A stretch of DNA of 64,000 nucleotides. Source: Helicoverpa zea. Its lineage: Eukaryota; Arthropoda; Insecta; Lepidoptera; Noctuidae. The position numbers were made by a program, and so were the translations under genes. The notes below the pieces were generated by a model, which saw only the letters and a program-made list of their open reading frames with translations, was not told the origin of the DNA and searched no databases. The DNA is taken from positions 1,794,120-1,858,119 of the forward strand of contig NC_061455.1 of NCBI RefSeq assembly GCF_022581195.2. The letters run 5' to 3'. Of the stretch, positions 1-11,046 are shown piece by piece. Within the stretch, counting starts at the first letter, position 1; the number at the start of each line of letters is the position of its first letter.

Positions 1-666
1 AATAATTGAATGAACCAGTAAATCCCTTGATCCCATAATATGTTTAACTTTTATTTATATTTAAATCTGCCTCTAAACAGAAGAGTAAACTCCCGAAGCG
101 CGACTCATCCAATTATATGCGTAAAAAATAAAATATTCATTTATATTCCTATTAAAATTGCAATAATTGCTGTGGGATATGAATATGACCAGTTTATCTA
201 AATAAATATAGGGACAATATAGTTTCTTTTGTTTCTATTTATAACAATGATAAGCAATGAATAATTATGTACATACTTAATTAGTGTGTAAAACAATAGG
301 CGTAATGATCTACATATTATATTTTATTTACTGCTTTGCATTATTGTAGGTTTTCAACCAACTTCCCAAGAAGGAGGAGGTTCTTAATGCGTTTTTAGCA
401 TTGTACCTACACTAATGTTTGATCATGCTTACCTTAATAACTACTCTGGACACATTTGAAAGAAAATCAAGAAAATCGTTTCAATCAAAGTATTCAGCCG
501 GTCTGATACCGACCGATTGTATTAATTTTCATGCTAATTTATGGGACCAAACAAACTATCGACCGATTAAAAGTTTGTAGGGTACTCTAAACTATGATTA
601 TGACTCTAAACATTACCAACTATCAAATCGCTTTATTAAATAATAATTATGTTTTATCAATTACAG
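1..666. other. Intron sequence upstream of the first visible integrin exon, with repeat debris
   Basis: I find no exon here. The stretch ends in a polypyrimidine/AG acceptor (661-666) for the exon at 667. Positions 350-400 carry the 'ggttttcaacc.acttccc.aaggaggaggtt' motif common in lepidopteran repeats, and 498-580 carry a fragment of the repeat ending 'aaactatcg.ccga.taaaagtttg', also seen near 29.75 and 61.1 kb. Confidence 0.5.
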
Positions 667-3600
667 ATAACGATGACATGTTCAGCCGAGTGAACCCTGG
701 TTTCCTCAGGGATGACATGTGGTTCGGAGCTACAATGGCGTCTCTGCCTAATGGACGATTAATGGTAAGTATGAATATTCTATTGTTCAACAGATTTCTA
801 TACATATGCTAACCTCTTCAGCTTCAATATAATATAACTAAGTGTTCCCCGCAATTTTAACAATGATTTCTTTGTATTGCAGATAAACGCTCCAAGGTGG
901 ACAGCACCGTATGGGAAGAAGCATCTGCTAATGAATGGTTGTACTTACCTTCAGTCCAGTAGAAGCAACAGAGTGATTTACCCTCTGAAACTGACTAGTG
1001 AGTGAAGTTTTAAAAAAATTATATGTAACTGAACTGAAAATATTAGCTACACACATATTAGCTATAAAACAGAAAAAATCTATTCAGAGTATTCATAGAG
1101 TAGGCGCGATGCACAAACAAACTTTTGATTCTCATATAAATTATTGAAAGGTTAGTAAATCTGAACAAATTAATGTCTGATATTGTCCAAAAAATAACTT
1201 ACATAAATTAATGACGGACAGACGTTGGAAAATAACAATAAAGTTAATTGGCATACCCGTACATAAAAAGAAAACTGTTTGTGAAAATGTCTAGAGAACC
1301 TTGCCCATTTTTAGAACTCGGTTAAAAAAGGGAGGAAGAATACTTGAATATAAGCTCTATAGCTTATTTTCTCTTCAATCCCAGATCGCCAAGCCTACGT
1401 CACGGATGGAAGTAGAAGAGAGTATGGTGAATATGGCACTCATTTGAACTTCTACGCATACGGGCAAGCTGGGTCGTCTTTAGCAGTCACGAAGCTGAAC
1501 ACTGTCATTCTTGGTGCGCCTGGACTGTTGCAATGGACAGGTATGGCCTTACTACAAAAACTTTAACCACTGTTTTACACTTGTCTAAAAAAAATGTGGC
1601 TCCAAAATGAACCATATGTCAACGTCATAATTTGACATTTTTTTAGACAAGTCTTAAACTGACGTTAAAAAGTTTTTGTGGTAAGACGGCATTAGTTTAC
1701 TTGGTAATTAAAACAAGGATAAGTAGAGATTTCGTTTCGTTGCAAGTCTTATTTTAAAGAAATACTACACAACTCGCATCTTGAATAAGGAGATAGGATT
1801 AATCAATAAGAATAAATTTCAGATATATGTATATACCTATATGATCATTTACTGATTGTTTAATCCACCACCTTCCATGAGCAGACAGTAGCATATAGAA
1901 TGCAGCTTTAAAATATATCAGCTTCTTTTATTCACTGGGTACATACATCTCTTCTCTTCCACGAAGAGTGTAATTAAAAATTACTCTACACTTTAAGGAG
2001 CATACTTATTTGTATTTATGTAATTTAAGCTATGTTTATGTTTTCAGGTGGAGTTATAAGTATGTCATTTTTACCAAACGATACAAGTTCTTACACGACC
2101 AAGCTTCTAGCTGCAAATCCTTACTTTTCAAGAGATATAGGACCAGACGAATATTTTGGTACGTAATATATGATTTTTTAATATGCTTTAACACAGAAGT
2201 ATCTTGTAAGATTGATGGAAGAAATCACAACATAAATTCATGAAAATAACTTTTAAAAAGTTTTGTTATCAAATTCTTCTTCACTATATTATTTTATATC
2301 ACATATTTCAGGATACAGCGTTGAATCTGGTGTTTTCCAAAAAGATGGCAACATTTTGTATGTAGCAGGAGCTCCTAGGGCTAATATTGCAGGTGGAAAG
2401 GTACCAGTAAACAGTTCTATAAACATAAAATAACTACTACTGTAAGACCCAGTTGCACCATTTAACTATAACGATAACCAAACCGTAAACAGCTGTATAC
2501 TTTAAAATCTGCAATTCGGTTACTGAAAATGTTTAAGTTAACCTTATAGTTAAATGGTGCAACTCATAGAAAGTAATATCAAAAATTCTAATACAAATAT
2601 TTTTTCTCGTTTCACTTTGCAGGTACTGATATTCGAGCCACCGATGTTAGAATTCAAATCTTTAAACATTAAAACTACAATTAAGGGACCTCAGAGTGGC
2701 TCCTACTTCGGAGCTAGTCTTTGCGTTACAGATATCAATGGGGATGGTCTAGACGACCTTTTAGTAGGAGCACCGACCTACGTGAAGAATGATGGCGGTC
2801 TACCTTATGATCAAGGAGCTGTTTTTGTATATATGAATAAAGAAAAGGTAAGAATAGAGAAAGAAATTGAAAGATTTGCAGACTTTCGTGAGTGAATATC
2901 GTGTTTATGCCAGTGCCGTCACCCTTAATCTAGTACATAGAAAGTTCCTCGATAGATAAACTATCAAATTTAGATCGTTCTTTCAGATCAGCCCACTAGT
3001 TCCAGATATTGACGCATTAAAACAAAAATTTCCTCAACTTTAGAGGCTTAGATTGAATATTATTATTGTTAAAAGGTAAAATTAAATGTCTTTTATTTTC
3101 AGGATAATGATTTTGTTTTAGAAGAACAGGGTCATGTGTCAGGGTCTGTCACTAATGGAGCATGGTTTGGCATTTCCATTGCTGATCTTGGTGATGTTGA
3201 TGGAGATGGATTTAAAGGTAATTCATATTCCAAAGTATTAGAAAGCATTATTTTCTAGTCTATCATCGATCTTAGATGTAAAATTGTTTGTTGTAGGAAA
3301 TAACAAATCAAAATACTATTTGATACGAAAAAAAAGTGTTTTAACTAGCTTCAATATTCTTTATTATATATTCGTTTCAGATATTGCCATAGGAGCACCA
3401 TGGGAAAATGATGGACAAGGGGCAGTATACATTTATAAAGGTTATGCCAGAGGATTAAATCCAAATAATGTACAGCGAATACAGCCAATGGATGCAAGAG
3501 GATTCGGCTGGTCAATAGCTAAAGGAGCTGATGTTGATAATAATAAATGTTATGGTGAGTAAGTTTTTATTTTAGTCTAATATGACCGGGACCATCTACG

Positions 3601-6600
3601 TAGGTTTATAGGTAAGTAACAGCTTTTTTTTATTTTCTAGTTTTCAGTGCACATAAGATAAAACCGTTTAACTTAAAAGTTTTTTTACCGATTTTTTTGC
3701 AAGACTTATCAAGACTTATATATAAGATTACCTAAATTGTTTTTGATCTCTGGAAATGGATTCAATGTCTGTTGATTTTTTAAGATACATACATTCAAAA
3801 TTTTCTTTCAAAGGCTCATATTGTTTCAGACTTGGCGATTGGAGCCCACAACAGCCAAACTTCATACCTGTACCGTTGTATCCCAACCATGAAGGTTCAC
3901 GCTGTTATTCGAGTGCCGAATGCTATAAACTTGCCACAAAACACTACGGGGTTTGCTGCTGTCTTTTGTGTATCAGCGACATCACCTTGGAACAATGTGG
4001 AAATAAGTAAGAGTACTGATATCCTTGTAGTTCTTTTCATCGAATTCTTCTTCTCATAATTACTTTGAGGAAGTAGAAACCATGAAGCAAAAAACATGTT
4101 TTTCAAATTCAACTACAAGTAGTAGTAGTTGTGGTCGTGTCAGCGAAAGACTTCCGCTGCTGGAAAAAAGCCTCCTCCAATGTTCACCAGTTTGCTCATC
4201 ATCATCATCATGATCTCAGCCGTAGGACGTCCACTGCTGAACATAGGCCTCCCCCTTAGATCTCCACAGATACCTGTTGGAGGCGACCTGCATCCAGCGT
4301 CTTCCGGCGACCTTTATAAGGTCGTCTGTCCACCTTGTTGGTGGACGTCCTATGCTGCGCTTGCTAGTCCGTGGTCTCCATTCCAGCACTTTTCGGCCCC
4401 ATCGGCCATCTGCTCTGCGAGCAATATGACCTGCCCATTGCCACTTCAACTTCTACCAGTTTGCTTGGTACCTATAACCCAGTAGTAAATAGTCATGGAC
4501 TGAAATTAAATCATGTTCTTTAATTTTTAGATGTTATTGGAAAGATTGAAGCAGATCCAGAATACAACAGAGCAATGATATCCGGCGATGCTACTCGTAA
4601 GTTTCGAGTAAAACCAGGTCAAGAAACATGTGATGAACAAACTATCGAAGTGCATGTAAGTAATAATAATATGAGAGTACCTGCTACGGTATTTTGAGCA
4701 CAGAAAAATAATCAAGCAACAATTTTTTTTTTTTCATTTCAGCCATCTGCAGACTTATCAAAGCCAATATCGTTGAGATTTCACCTAGAACCGGATGAAC
4801 TAATGAAAGGTAAAGTTTGGCAAATTAAGATAACTGAAGATAAGAAAAAATATATATCTGATCAATATTATATTATTGATGTTACTGTTCCAGAGGATTC
4901 TACTACGTTCTTAATGAATGCTGCAAGATTATCCGAAGAATCGACTCTGAAAACCTCTTTTCTAATTCAACTGGTCAGAGATTGTGGAGAAGATCTGATC
5001 TGCATACCTTGGCTAGTCATGACTTTGGAGGCTTTAGACAAGTAAGACTATTTTCCGCCTCTTTTATCAAACAAAGACGCAAACAAGCGTCATGACTCAA
5101 AAAATATCATCATTATACATTCGAGTATCAAATTTTTTTAGCCCTTACATTCCAGGATCTGACACAAAATTAGGAGCAAGGATCACAATTCTAAATGAAG
5201 AGGAACCAGCGTATGCTGCGAAAGTTAACATTTCTTTGCCGATGGCTCCAAAAAGGATACCAAGTGAATGCTCCCTTCAAGAATTGGTCATGATGTGTGA
5301 TGTTCCATCTCCATTGCTTAGAAACGAAGAAATTACATGGGAAATAGAACTAGATTATGATATGAACCACAATGTAAATGATACTAGAGATCTAGATTTG
5401 AATATAAAGGCTAAATTGAATGATGCGCTATATAGAAATGTTACTGATAATGCATTTGAAGATATAGTTATTAATGTTGTACATGAAGCAAACTTTAGTG
5501 TTAATGGGTAAGTTTGAACAACGAAATATACTATAAAAGGCAAATAATAAGTTGATTATGTTCTTACCTGGGAGTGCAAATGTTTCAGAAAAGCCATGCC
5601 AAATGCAACTTTGTTAGTTACAAGAGACAATTTAGCAGCTGGTGCAAATGTTACGTTTAAACATTATTTTGAGGTAAGTATACCACTTGAAGTGAAGTAT
5701 CTAAAGATGAATGTACAAATGGATTGCTGTTTCTACTTATATGTTCATTAACATACTTGTGCAATTCATTAATGTTTTTGTTATTATTTTCATTTCAGGT
5801 CACAAATCTTGGTCCATCTGACTCTTCAGCTTTAGTTGTTCAGATCCTAATACCAGAAAAGGTATGAACGCTAAGAACTTTTAATGGATTAAAATCTCTT
5901 TACATATAAAGAACCATTTTCCACCAGTTATGATAATCATCTTTTATATTTTTATCTTTATTTTTCAGACTAACATATCAGCTAATATAAAAGGATGTGA
6001 GCATGAACAAAGTAACTTTACAAATCAGAATGCACTTAAATGCATTTGGTCAGTCCCAGCTAAGGTTTCATACCCTGTTTATGTTCCATTACAATTGGAT
6101 CTTAGTAAAGAAGGTAGAGTATTATTACCTAATCGTTAAAAAACTAGAAAAACACGTTTTTATAAATGCATACAATATTATTAAATTGTCATCAGAACGA
6201 CATACAGCTATCAATTTATGATGAGGCTACGTTCCTTGGAAGATTTATCTTAATTGCATTTCCATGTCATTTCCAATGTCAGTTACCTACATACAGGTCG
6301 ACCAATTAAAAGCGTAAAAACATGAGTCATAATTAAGTAGGTACAGTTAAAATAAAATAATGTTATTGATCTTATCTTTGCAGGGGACTATCTGAGAGAA
6401 AACATAACATTCAACGCTACTACTCACATGATTGTGCATGGCAAACATAATATTACGTAAGTATTTAATACATCATAATCAGTACTATATGCAATGCGAC
6501 ATTACTTGGATAGACTAAAGTACAAGAATAACGGAGAAGATTATTATACTAGGCATGGTGCATGAAAAAAAGTAATTAGTCCGTAAACTTTAAAATGCAT

Positions 6601-7432
6601 CTTCATCTCCTGAGTTTTTTCCCAACTATGTTGGAATCGGCTTCCAGACAACTCTAAATTCAAGGTCAATTCAAGTTTATATTGCGTCACTTTTAAGTAT
6701 TATTTATTTAAGTCAACATTTTAAATAAACCTGACTTTATGAGCTCAATCTTTGTTGCGTTGTTTTGTTATAAAATATACAGTAAAAAAGACTAATTAGA
6801 ATCACTATTTAGTCTTGTCATCACGCCTATTGGATATATTTTTGCATTACCGCAGGATAAACATTTTAAATTAATTTCCAGAACATTTGAAGTAAAAACA
6901 ACGCTGATTCTTGAGCCAGAGAGTTTTACATGGAAGCTGATACTCATCTGTGTTCTACTCGGGTTACTTTTATTGGCTTTGATAGTTACCATATTGTATA
7001 AGGTGAGTTTGCACATATTCTACAAGAAGTTTCAAAATGGTAACGAGTCTTCTTCATCGTCGTTGAGTAAGAACGAGGACATGAACGGATAGATAAATGA
7101 TGATGATGATGTCCTCATAGTCGAATACCGGCCACGGCGGCTGTTCTCATTTAAGGACATAAGCCAAATGCGCAGGACATATGAAAGTGCACAAGCGTTA
7201 GGATAGATAAAAAGAATGGGGACGGCAATAGAAACCATGGACAAATACTTTGTCATGTTTACTTTACTATAATTTTTTTTAATTTCAGCGAGGATTCTTC
7301 CAAAGAACGACCCACAAGATGCTGCAGCTTCACAAAAGTAACCAGCAACGCTTGATTCAAGAAAGTGACACGTCTTCAATGCCAATTGAAGAGGAAGATG
7401 ATGATTTACCACCATTTGACGATTCTGACTAA
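667..7432 (+). CDS. Integrin alpha subunit, 3' portion (18 exons, 892 aa; 5' end outside window)
   Basis: Alpha chain of a cell-surface alpha/beta heterodimer that binds extracellular matrix and links to the cytoskeleton. Proposed exons: 667-764, 883-997, 1385-1540, 2048-2158, 2312-2400, 2623-2847, 3103-3217, 3381-3554, 3830-4006, 4531-4655, 4743-5041, 5142-5507, 5589-5673, 5799-5861, 5969-6113, 6384-6456, 6882-7002, 7289-7432. All have GT/AG borders and the frame closes throughout; the 5142 acceptor was chosen over 5156 because only it keeps frame. Beta-propeller FG-GAP repeats with Ca2+ loops are visible: DINGDGLDDLLVGAP (2733-2777), DVDGDGFKDIAIGAP (3194-3399) and a weaker DVDNNKCYDLAIGA. 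Thigh/calf regions with N-glycosylation sequons follow. One membrane helix (exon 6882-7002) leads into KRGFFQR, a perfect KxGFFxR tail motif, then an acidic end (PPFDDSD). No I-domain and no obvious dibasic heavy/light cleavage site. Signal peptide and the first propeller residues are missing upstream. Family certain; which insect alpha class (PS1/PS2/PS3-like) is not resolved. Confidence 0.93.
1549..1684. mobile_element. 136-bp MITE with TTAC(T/C)ACAAAAACTTT ends, integrin intron
   Basis: The ends are inverted repeats (TTACTACAAAAACTTT / AAAGTTTTTGTGGTAA) with a second inner inverted pair around TTAGACAAGT, so the element is nearly palindromic. A 136-bp copy in opposite orientation lies at 61525-61660. 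Homology continues a few bases past both ends, so true borders may be slightly wider. No coding capacity. It begins only 8 bp after the splice donor of exon 1385-1540. Confidence 0.7.
2451..2564. mobile_element. About 114-bp MITE (TIR AGTTGCACCATTTAACTATA)
   Basis: The left end AGTTGCACCATTTAACTATA is repeated inverted at the right end (TATAGTTAAATGGTGCAACT). The terminal inverted repeats run about 28 bp with two mismatches. It is non-coding, sits in the 2401-2622 integrin intron and makes up about half of it. Superfamily not assigned. Confidence 0.7.
4190..4460 (-). mobile_element. 3' end of a non-LTR retrotransposon (reverse-transcriptase C-terminus remnant)
   Basis: Read on the minus strand this gives the C-terminal end of the endonuclease/reverse-transcriptase polyprotein of a lepidopteran LINE, with the recognisable pieces KWQWAGHIARR, GRPPTRWTDDLIKVAG and AYVQQWTSYG. 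Only about 77 codons remain, so this is a 5'-truncated dead copy. It lies in the integrin intron 4007-4530, antisense to the gene. Two + strand relatives of the 3' end occur at 21183-21335 and 24319-24440. The element clade (RTE-like) is inferred. Confidence 0.75.
6603..6660 (-). mobile_element. SINE tail fragment in integrin intron
   Basis: The bases 'cccaactatgttgga.tcggcttccag' match the 3' tail of the tRNA-derived SINE seen complete at 54306-54687. Only the tail region is present and it is diverged. Confidence 0.5.
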
Positions 7433-8113
7433 CTTTAAGAAGTATTGAATAAAGTAGAAATTGTATTACATTTGGCTGTACATACACGGACAGCTTAATA
7501 TGGGGTGTATTGAAAGCTTCTAGTTGCGACAGTCCTAATTAAGGATTTGCTGTCTCAGGGAAAAATATCTGATTCGAAAAATTATTCTCCTGTTGTATGC
7601 TGTACTATATGCCAGACACGATTGATTTTCTATTGTTTTATAATTAGCGGCATACAAAAAGTTAAACATAGAATCAGTAAAACCCTCGATTTTCTAATAT
7701 TAGGATTTGTATAGTGACACATTCAAATATGGAATGGCTTTAGCAATTCGCAGTTTTTTTTTAAGTTGCAACTTGATGTGATTGATCCGAATTGTCTCAG
7801 TCGTCTAGTGTGTATCTAAATAACTAAGCCTAGCCTAGGCCTAAATATGACAAATAATACCAAAGATTTTAATGCTCAAGAACCCAAAGAGGCTGTCCTC
7901 ATAGTATTAATATTATAATGTATATTTTTGTACTAAGATAATAAATTATTTTTGTATTCATTTAATATAGCCATAAATTATAATATTACCAAAACGACTT
8001 TTATTTTGTGTAAGGACCTCAAAAGAGACCGTGATCCTTGAGATTGTTTTGGTGTTCCTTCTAAAGGTGGTCAGATAGGAATTGCCAACCATCTAGTTTA
8101 AAAAAAAATAAGT
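7433..8113 (+). other. Integrin 3' UTR and downstream flank
   Basis: Two AATAAA signals follow the stop: one at 7448-7453, only about 16 nt after it, and one at 7940-7945 in an AT-rich context. The distal one would give a 3' UTR of about 0.5 kb and is the more likely site. No other gene seen. Confidence 0.4.
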
Positions 8114-8129
8114 GTTTTACTAAACCTAT

Positions 8130-8962
8130 CATCCTCCGAGCCTTTTTTCCCAACTATTTTGGGGTCGGCTTCCAGTCTAACCGGATTCAGCTGAGTGCCA
8201 GTGCTTTACAAGGAGCGACTGCTTATCTGACCTCCTTAACTCAGTTACCCAGGCAACCCAATACCCCTTGGTTAGACTGGTGTCAGACTTACTGGCTTCT
8301 GACTACTCGTAACGACTGCTAAGGATGTTCAATGACAGCCGGGACCTACAGTTTAACATGCCATCCGAAACACAGTCAATGGTGTCTAAGATATACTTAG
8401 AAAGTACATACAAACTTAGAAAAGTTGCATTGCTAGTTGCCTGACCTGGGATCGAACCCGCGCCCTTAGGCCTCTGCCTCGAATTTTGCGGGCAGCGGGG
8501 CGGCGGCGGCGGCGGCGCGGGAGCGGCAGGATCTTACGCGTATAATCAAATGGAACGGCCCTCGAATACAGCGGCGCGGGAGCGGCGCGGCGGCGGGCAA
8601 CGAGCGGTGCGCTCCAGTCAAGCGGTGACCGCCCGCGTTGGGCGTCTGCATTGTAGGCATAATGTTATACATTTTTTTTGTGACGTATCAAAATGTCTTC
8701 GGACGTGCAAGAGCTAATTATTTCGGCCATCTTTGAGAGGACACCCATATGGAACAGCAAACACAACAGAACACAACACTACACTGCTATAGCGCCGCGC
8801 GATCTGCCCGCTAGTTTCGAGAACAGGTATGCGTTGCCCGCCCCGCTCCCGCGCCGCCGCCGCTGCCGCCCCGCTGCCCGCAAAATTCGAGGCAGAGGCC
8901 TTATACTTGAGAGGTCGGTCCTTTACCCACTAGGCCACCACAACATCCCTACTTAACCTATG
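8130..8962 (-). mobile_element. tRNA-derived SINE interrupted by a Harbinger-type element, with 16-bp target-site duplication
   Basis: On the minus strand the head carries Pol III-like boxes: an A-box-like 'tggcctagtgggtaaa' near 8920 and a B box 'ggttcgatccc' near 8450. The tail ends at 8130 with the sequence seen here as 'catcctccgagcc'. A perfect 16-bp duplication, gttttactaaacctat, flanks it at 8114-8129 and 8963-8978. Removing the nested element (8469-8900) and its 3-bp duplication leaves about 398 bp, close to the uninterrupted 382-bp copy at 54306-54687. Same family, same orientation. Confidence 0.85.
8469..8900 (+). mobile_element. 432-bp non-autonomous PIF/Harbinger-like element nested in the SINE
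   Basis: Terminal inverted repeats of 58 bp (8469-8526 and 8843-8900) begin GGCCTCTGCCTCGAATTTTG and differ at one base; they are GC-rich and stand out from the AT-rich surroundings. The flanking direct repeat is TTA (8466-8468, 8901-8903), the three-base TWA duplication expected of PIF/Harbinger. Comparing with the empty SINE at 54.6 kb locates the insertion exactly. Inside, an ATG at 8693 opens a frame beginning MSSDVQELIISAIFERTPIW, which resembles the start of a MADF domain (LI..I...P.LW), a DNA-binding domain carried by such elements. Only about 30 plausible codons remain before low-complexity TIR sequence. Confidence 0.8.
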
Positions 8963-8978
8963 GTTTTACTAAACCTAT

Positions 8979-10855
8979 GAACAGAAAATACATATCATTT
9001 ATCATTTAATCCTACAAACTACTCGTATTTGCTATCCAATTTGTCAGCCGTATACCAGTTGTATTAACACGGTTAAAACTTCAGCGTTTTGAATTTAGAA
9101 CACACTCGTGATCAATTTAACTTTAGCGACGATTTCAAACACGTTCAACACTACATTTCGTACATTTTCTTGTATTTTTACCCGACTGTCAAAAAAGGTA
9201 TTTGGTCTTATATCGGGTGTGTCGTTCACAATCACATTAAATTCTATCGCATATACTTTATGATATTCTATGACGAATTGTTAAAAAAATAACCTAATCC
9301 ATTCAGTGGTTTAGCCACAGGAGTCATTTTTCGTTTTTATAATTTACATCATGTGTAAAGCAGAGATAAAGTTAGGAGTATCGAATGTTTTGATCAGTTG
9401 ACAGCTGTCAGTTTTCAAGGAAGAATTACAGTTGTTTGTAATGACTGACTTTTATATGGTGTTCTAATTTTCGCACATTTTCATTCTATTTACTTTGTTT
9501 GAAAAATTCATTTTTTTATTTTTACGTATTTTTCTTTTTTCTTTGTGTTAATGGACATATACCAGTATATTAACGCATTTCATTTTATGTGATTATGAAC
9601 GACACCCGATATACGGATGGTAATTCCCCGACACGCGACTGGAACCGCAAGGATTGGCTAGTATATACTAATATTATAAAGAGAACTATTTTTGTTTGTT
9701 ATAGTTTAACTCAAAAAATGCTGGATCGATTTTAAGCGGCTCTCTTCCTGAGTAACAGCCATATTTTATCCCGGTACGGACAATAGTTCCCACGGGACGC
9801 AGGTGGAACCTCTAGAATTGGGTAGTGCAAAATAATTCTTATTAAAATCTACAGAAGATAAAAGGTGCCTATATAAGCGTAGAAAATTAATACAGATTAC
9901 ATAAAAATGAAAGCAATTGCCCATACAAAGTGCTTGTACCCTCATTATCACTAACCTTCGTTGTGGGCAAAAAAATAAAATAAAAATATAGCGTCCATCA
10001 CTTCTTTGAGCCCCTAATGAGCGGTATAAATCTTTTGTTTAAAATAGTTCTAGAACTGAGATGGATTCTTTTCATTTTATATTTTTTTAGAACTGAGAAA
10101 TCCATACTTTTTAAATTAACTATGTTAAGGAAAATCAGTAACGCATAATCTAATTAAAATTACTGATTGATTTAAAAATCTTCTAGATTTCGAACGAAAA
10201 TATGTGCATTCTTTTTCATTATCCAGTGACCTGCAGGTCAATCAATTAATCAGCCAACAAGTTCTAGTGTCTGAATTTTTTCATATTTATAGCAGACATG
10301 GAACGTGGAATTACGACAATGACGACTATAGAGTTGTGTATAAAATCGGCAAAAAGCCGTTGAATTTTTACATCTTGATTGAATTACAAACATCATACAG
10401 TAAGTTCTTTAAAAATCTGACAGCCTGTCATAGGCACGCTCATACACACTTAAGTTCTATTCTGCTAAAAAAATAAAATTTTCAAGCTATTTCACGTTGT
10501 TTACTCTAACAGCTAGGTACCTTAATACCATCATGTTACAAGGTACCTTTCTAATCAGTAATATCGTGAATAGCCCTGTTAAAGATAAGAGGAGCCTTAC
10601 CGGAGCGTGAAATTTGAGATAACGCGTTGGTTATCCGCTATGAGATTAATCTTGGGAACCTCTCATGTTAACCTAATTGTTAATTAAGGCATTATTTTTG
10701 AGGAGGAAGCTTGGATTAAGGAAGTGTGGGTTTACAAGTTTAAGGTGTACTTGCTTCGTTTAATAAAAGCGAGATAAACTCCATGAACTACTTAGTTACG
10801 AAATGAGTAATAATAATAAAGTAATAGCCTTGGTATTAAGAATTAATTAAGTGTA
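8979..10855. other. Intergenic, no gene; dispersed repeat fragments
   Basis: I see no supportable coding region. Positions 9655-9815 carry, in minus orientation, the widespread lepidopteran repeat that ends 'tataatattagtata' and contains 'gggataaaat' and 'cccgtgggaactatt'. The remainder is AT-rich and featureless to me. Confidence 0.4.
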
Positions 10856-11046
10856 TAATGCCCGTTTTCACCAACAATCTCTTAATCTAAGTGCCACTTA
10901 GAATAAGGGCTCTCCCAATTTTGACATAAATAACTATGTATAAGGGACACCTAAACTTTGGTGAAAACGAAATTCTTATTAAGTGTTCCATAAATGCTCT
11001 TAGGGAATCCCTAAATTTAGGGATTTGTTGGTGAAAATGGGCATTA
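10856..11046. mobile_element. 191-bp MITE (TIR TAATGCCC.TTTTCACCAACAA)
   Basis: The left end TAATGCCCGTTTTCACCAAC mirrors the right end (GTTGGTGAAAATGGGCATTA) over about 22 bp with one mismatch, followed by looser inverted similarity inward. No open frame. The target duplication is not clear, because the terminal TA may be part of either the element or the target. Confidence 0.65.

Noticed and set aside
5156..5507. Alternative acceptor at 5156 for the integrin exon
   Set aside because: With the 5041 donor it creates an immediate in-frame stop; the acceptor at 5142 keeps frame.
7032..7487. 151-codon open frame on the minus strand across the integrin 3' end
   Set aside because: It is antisense to the last integrin exon and its acidic codons; no recognisable domain.
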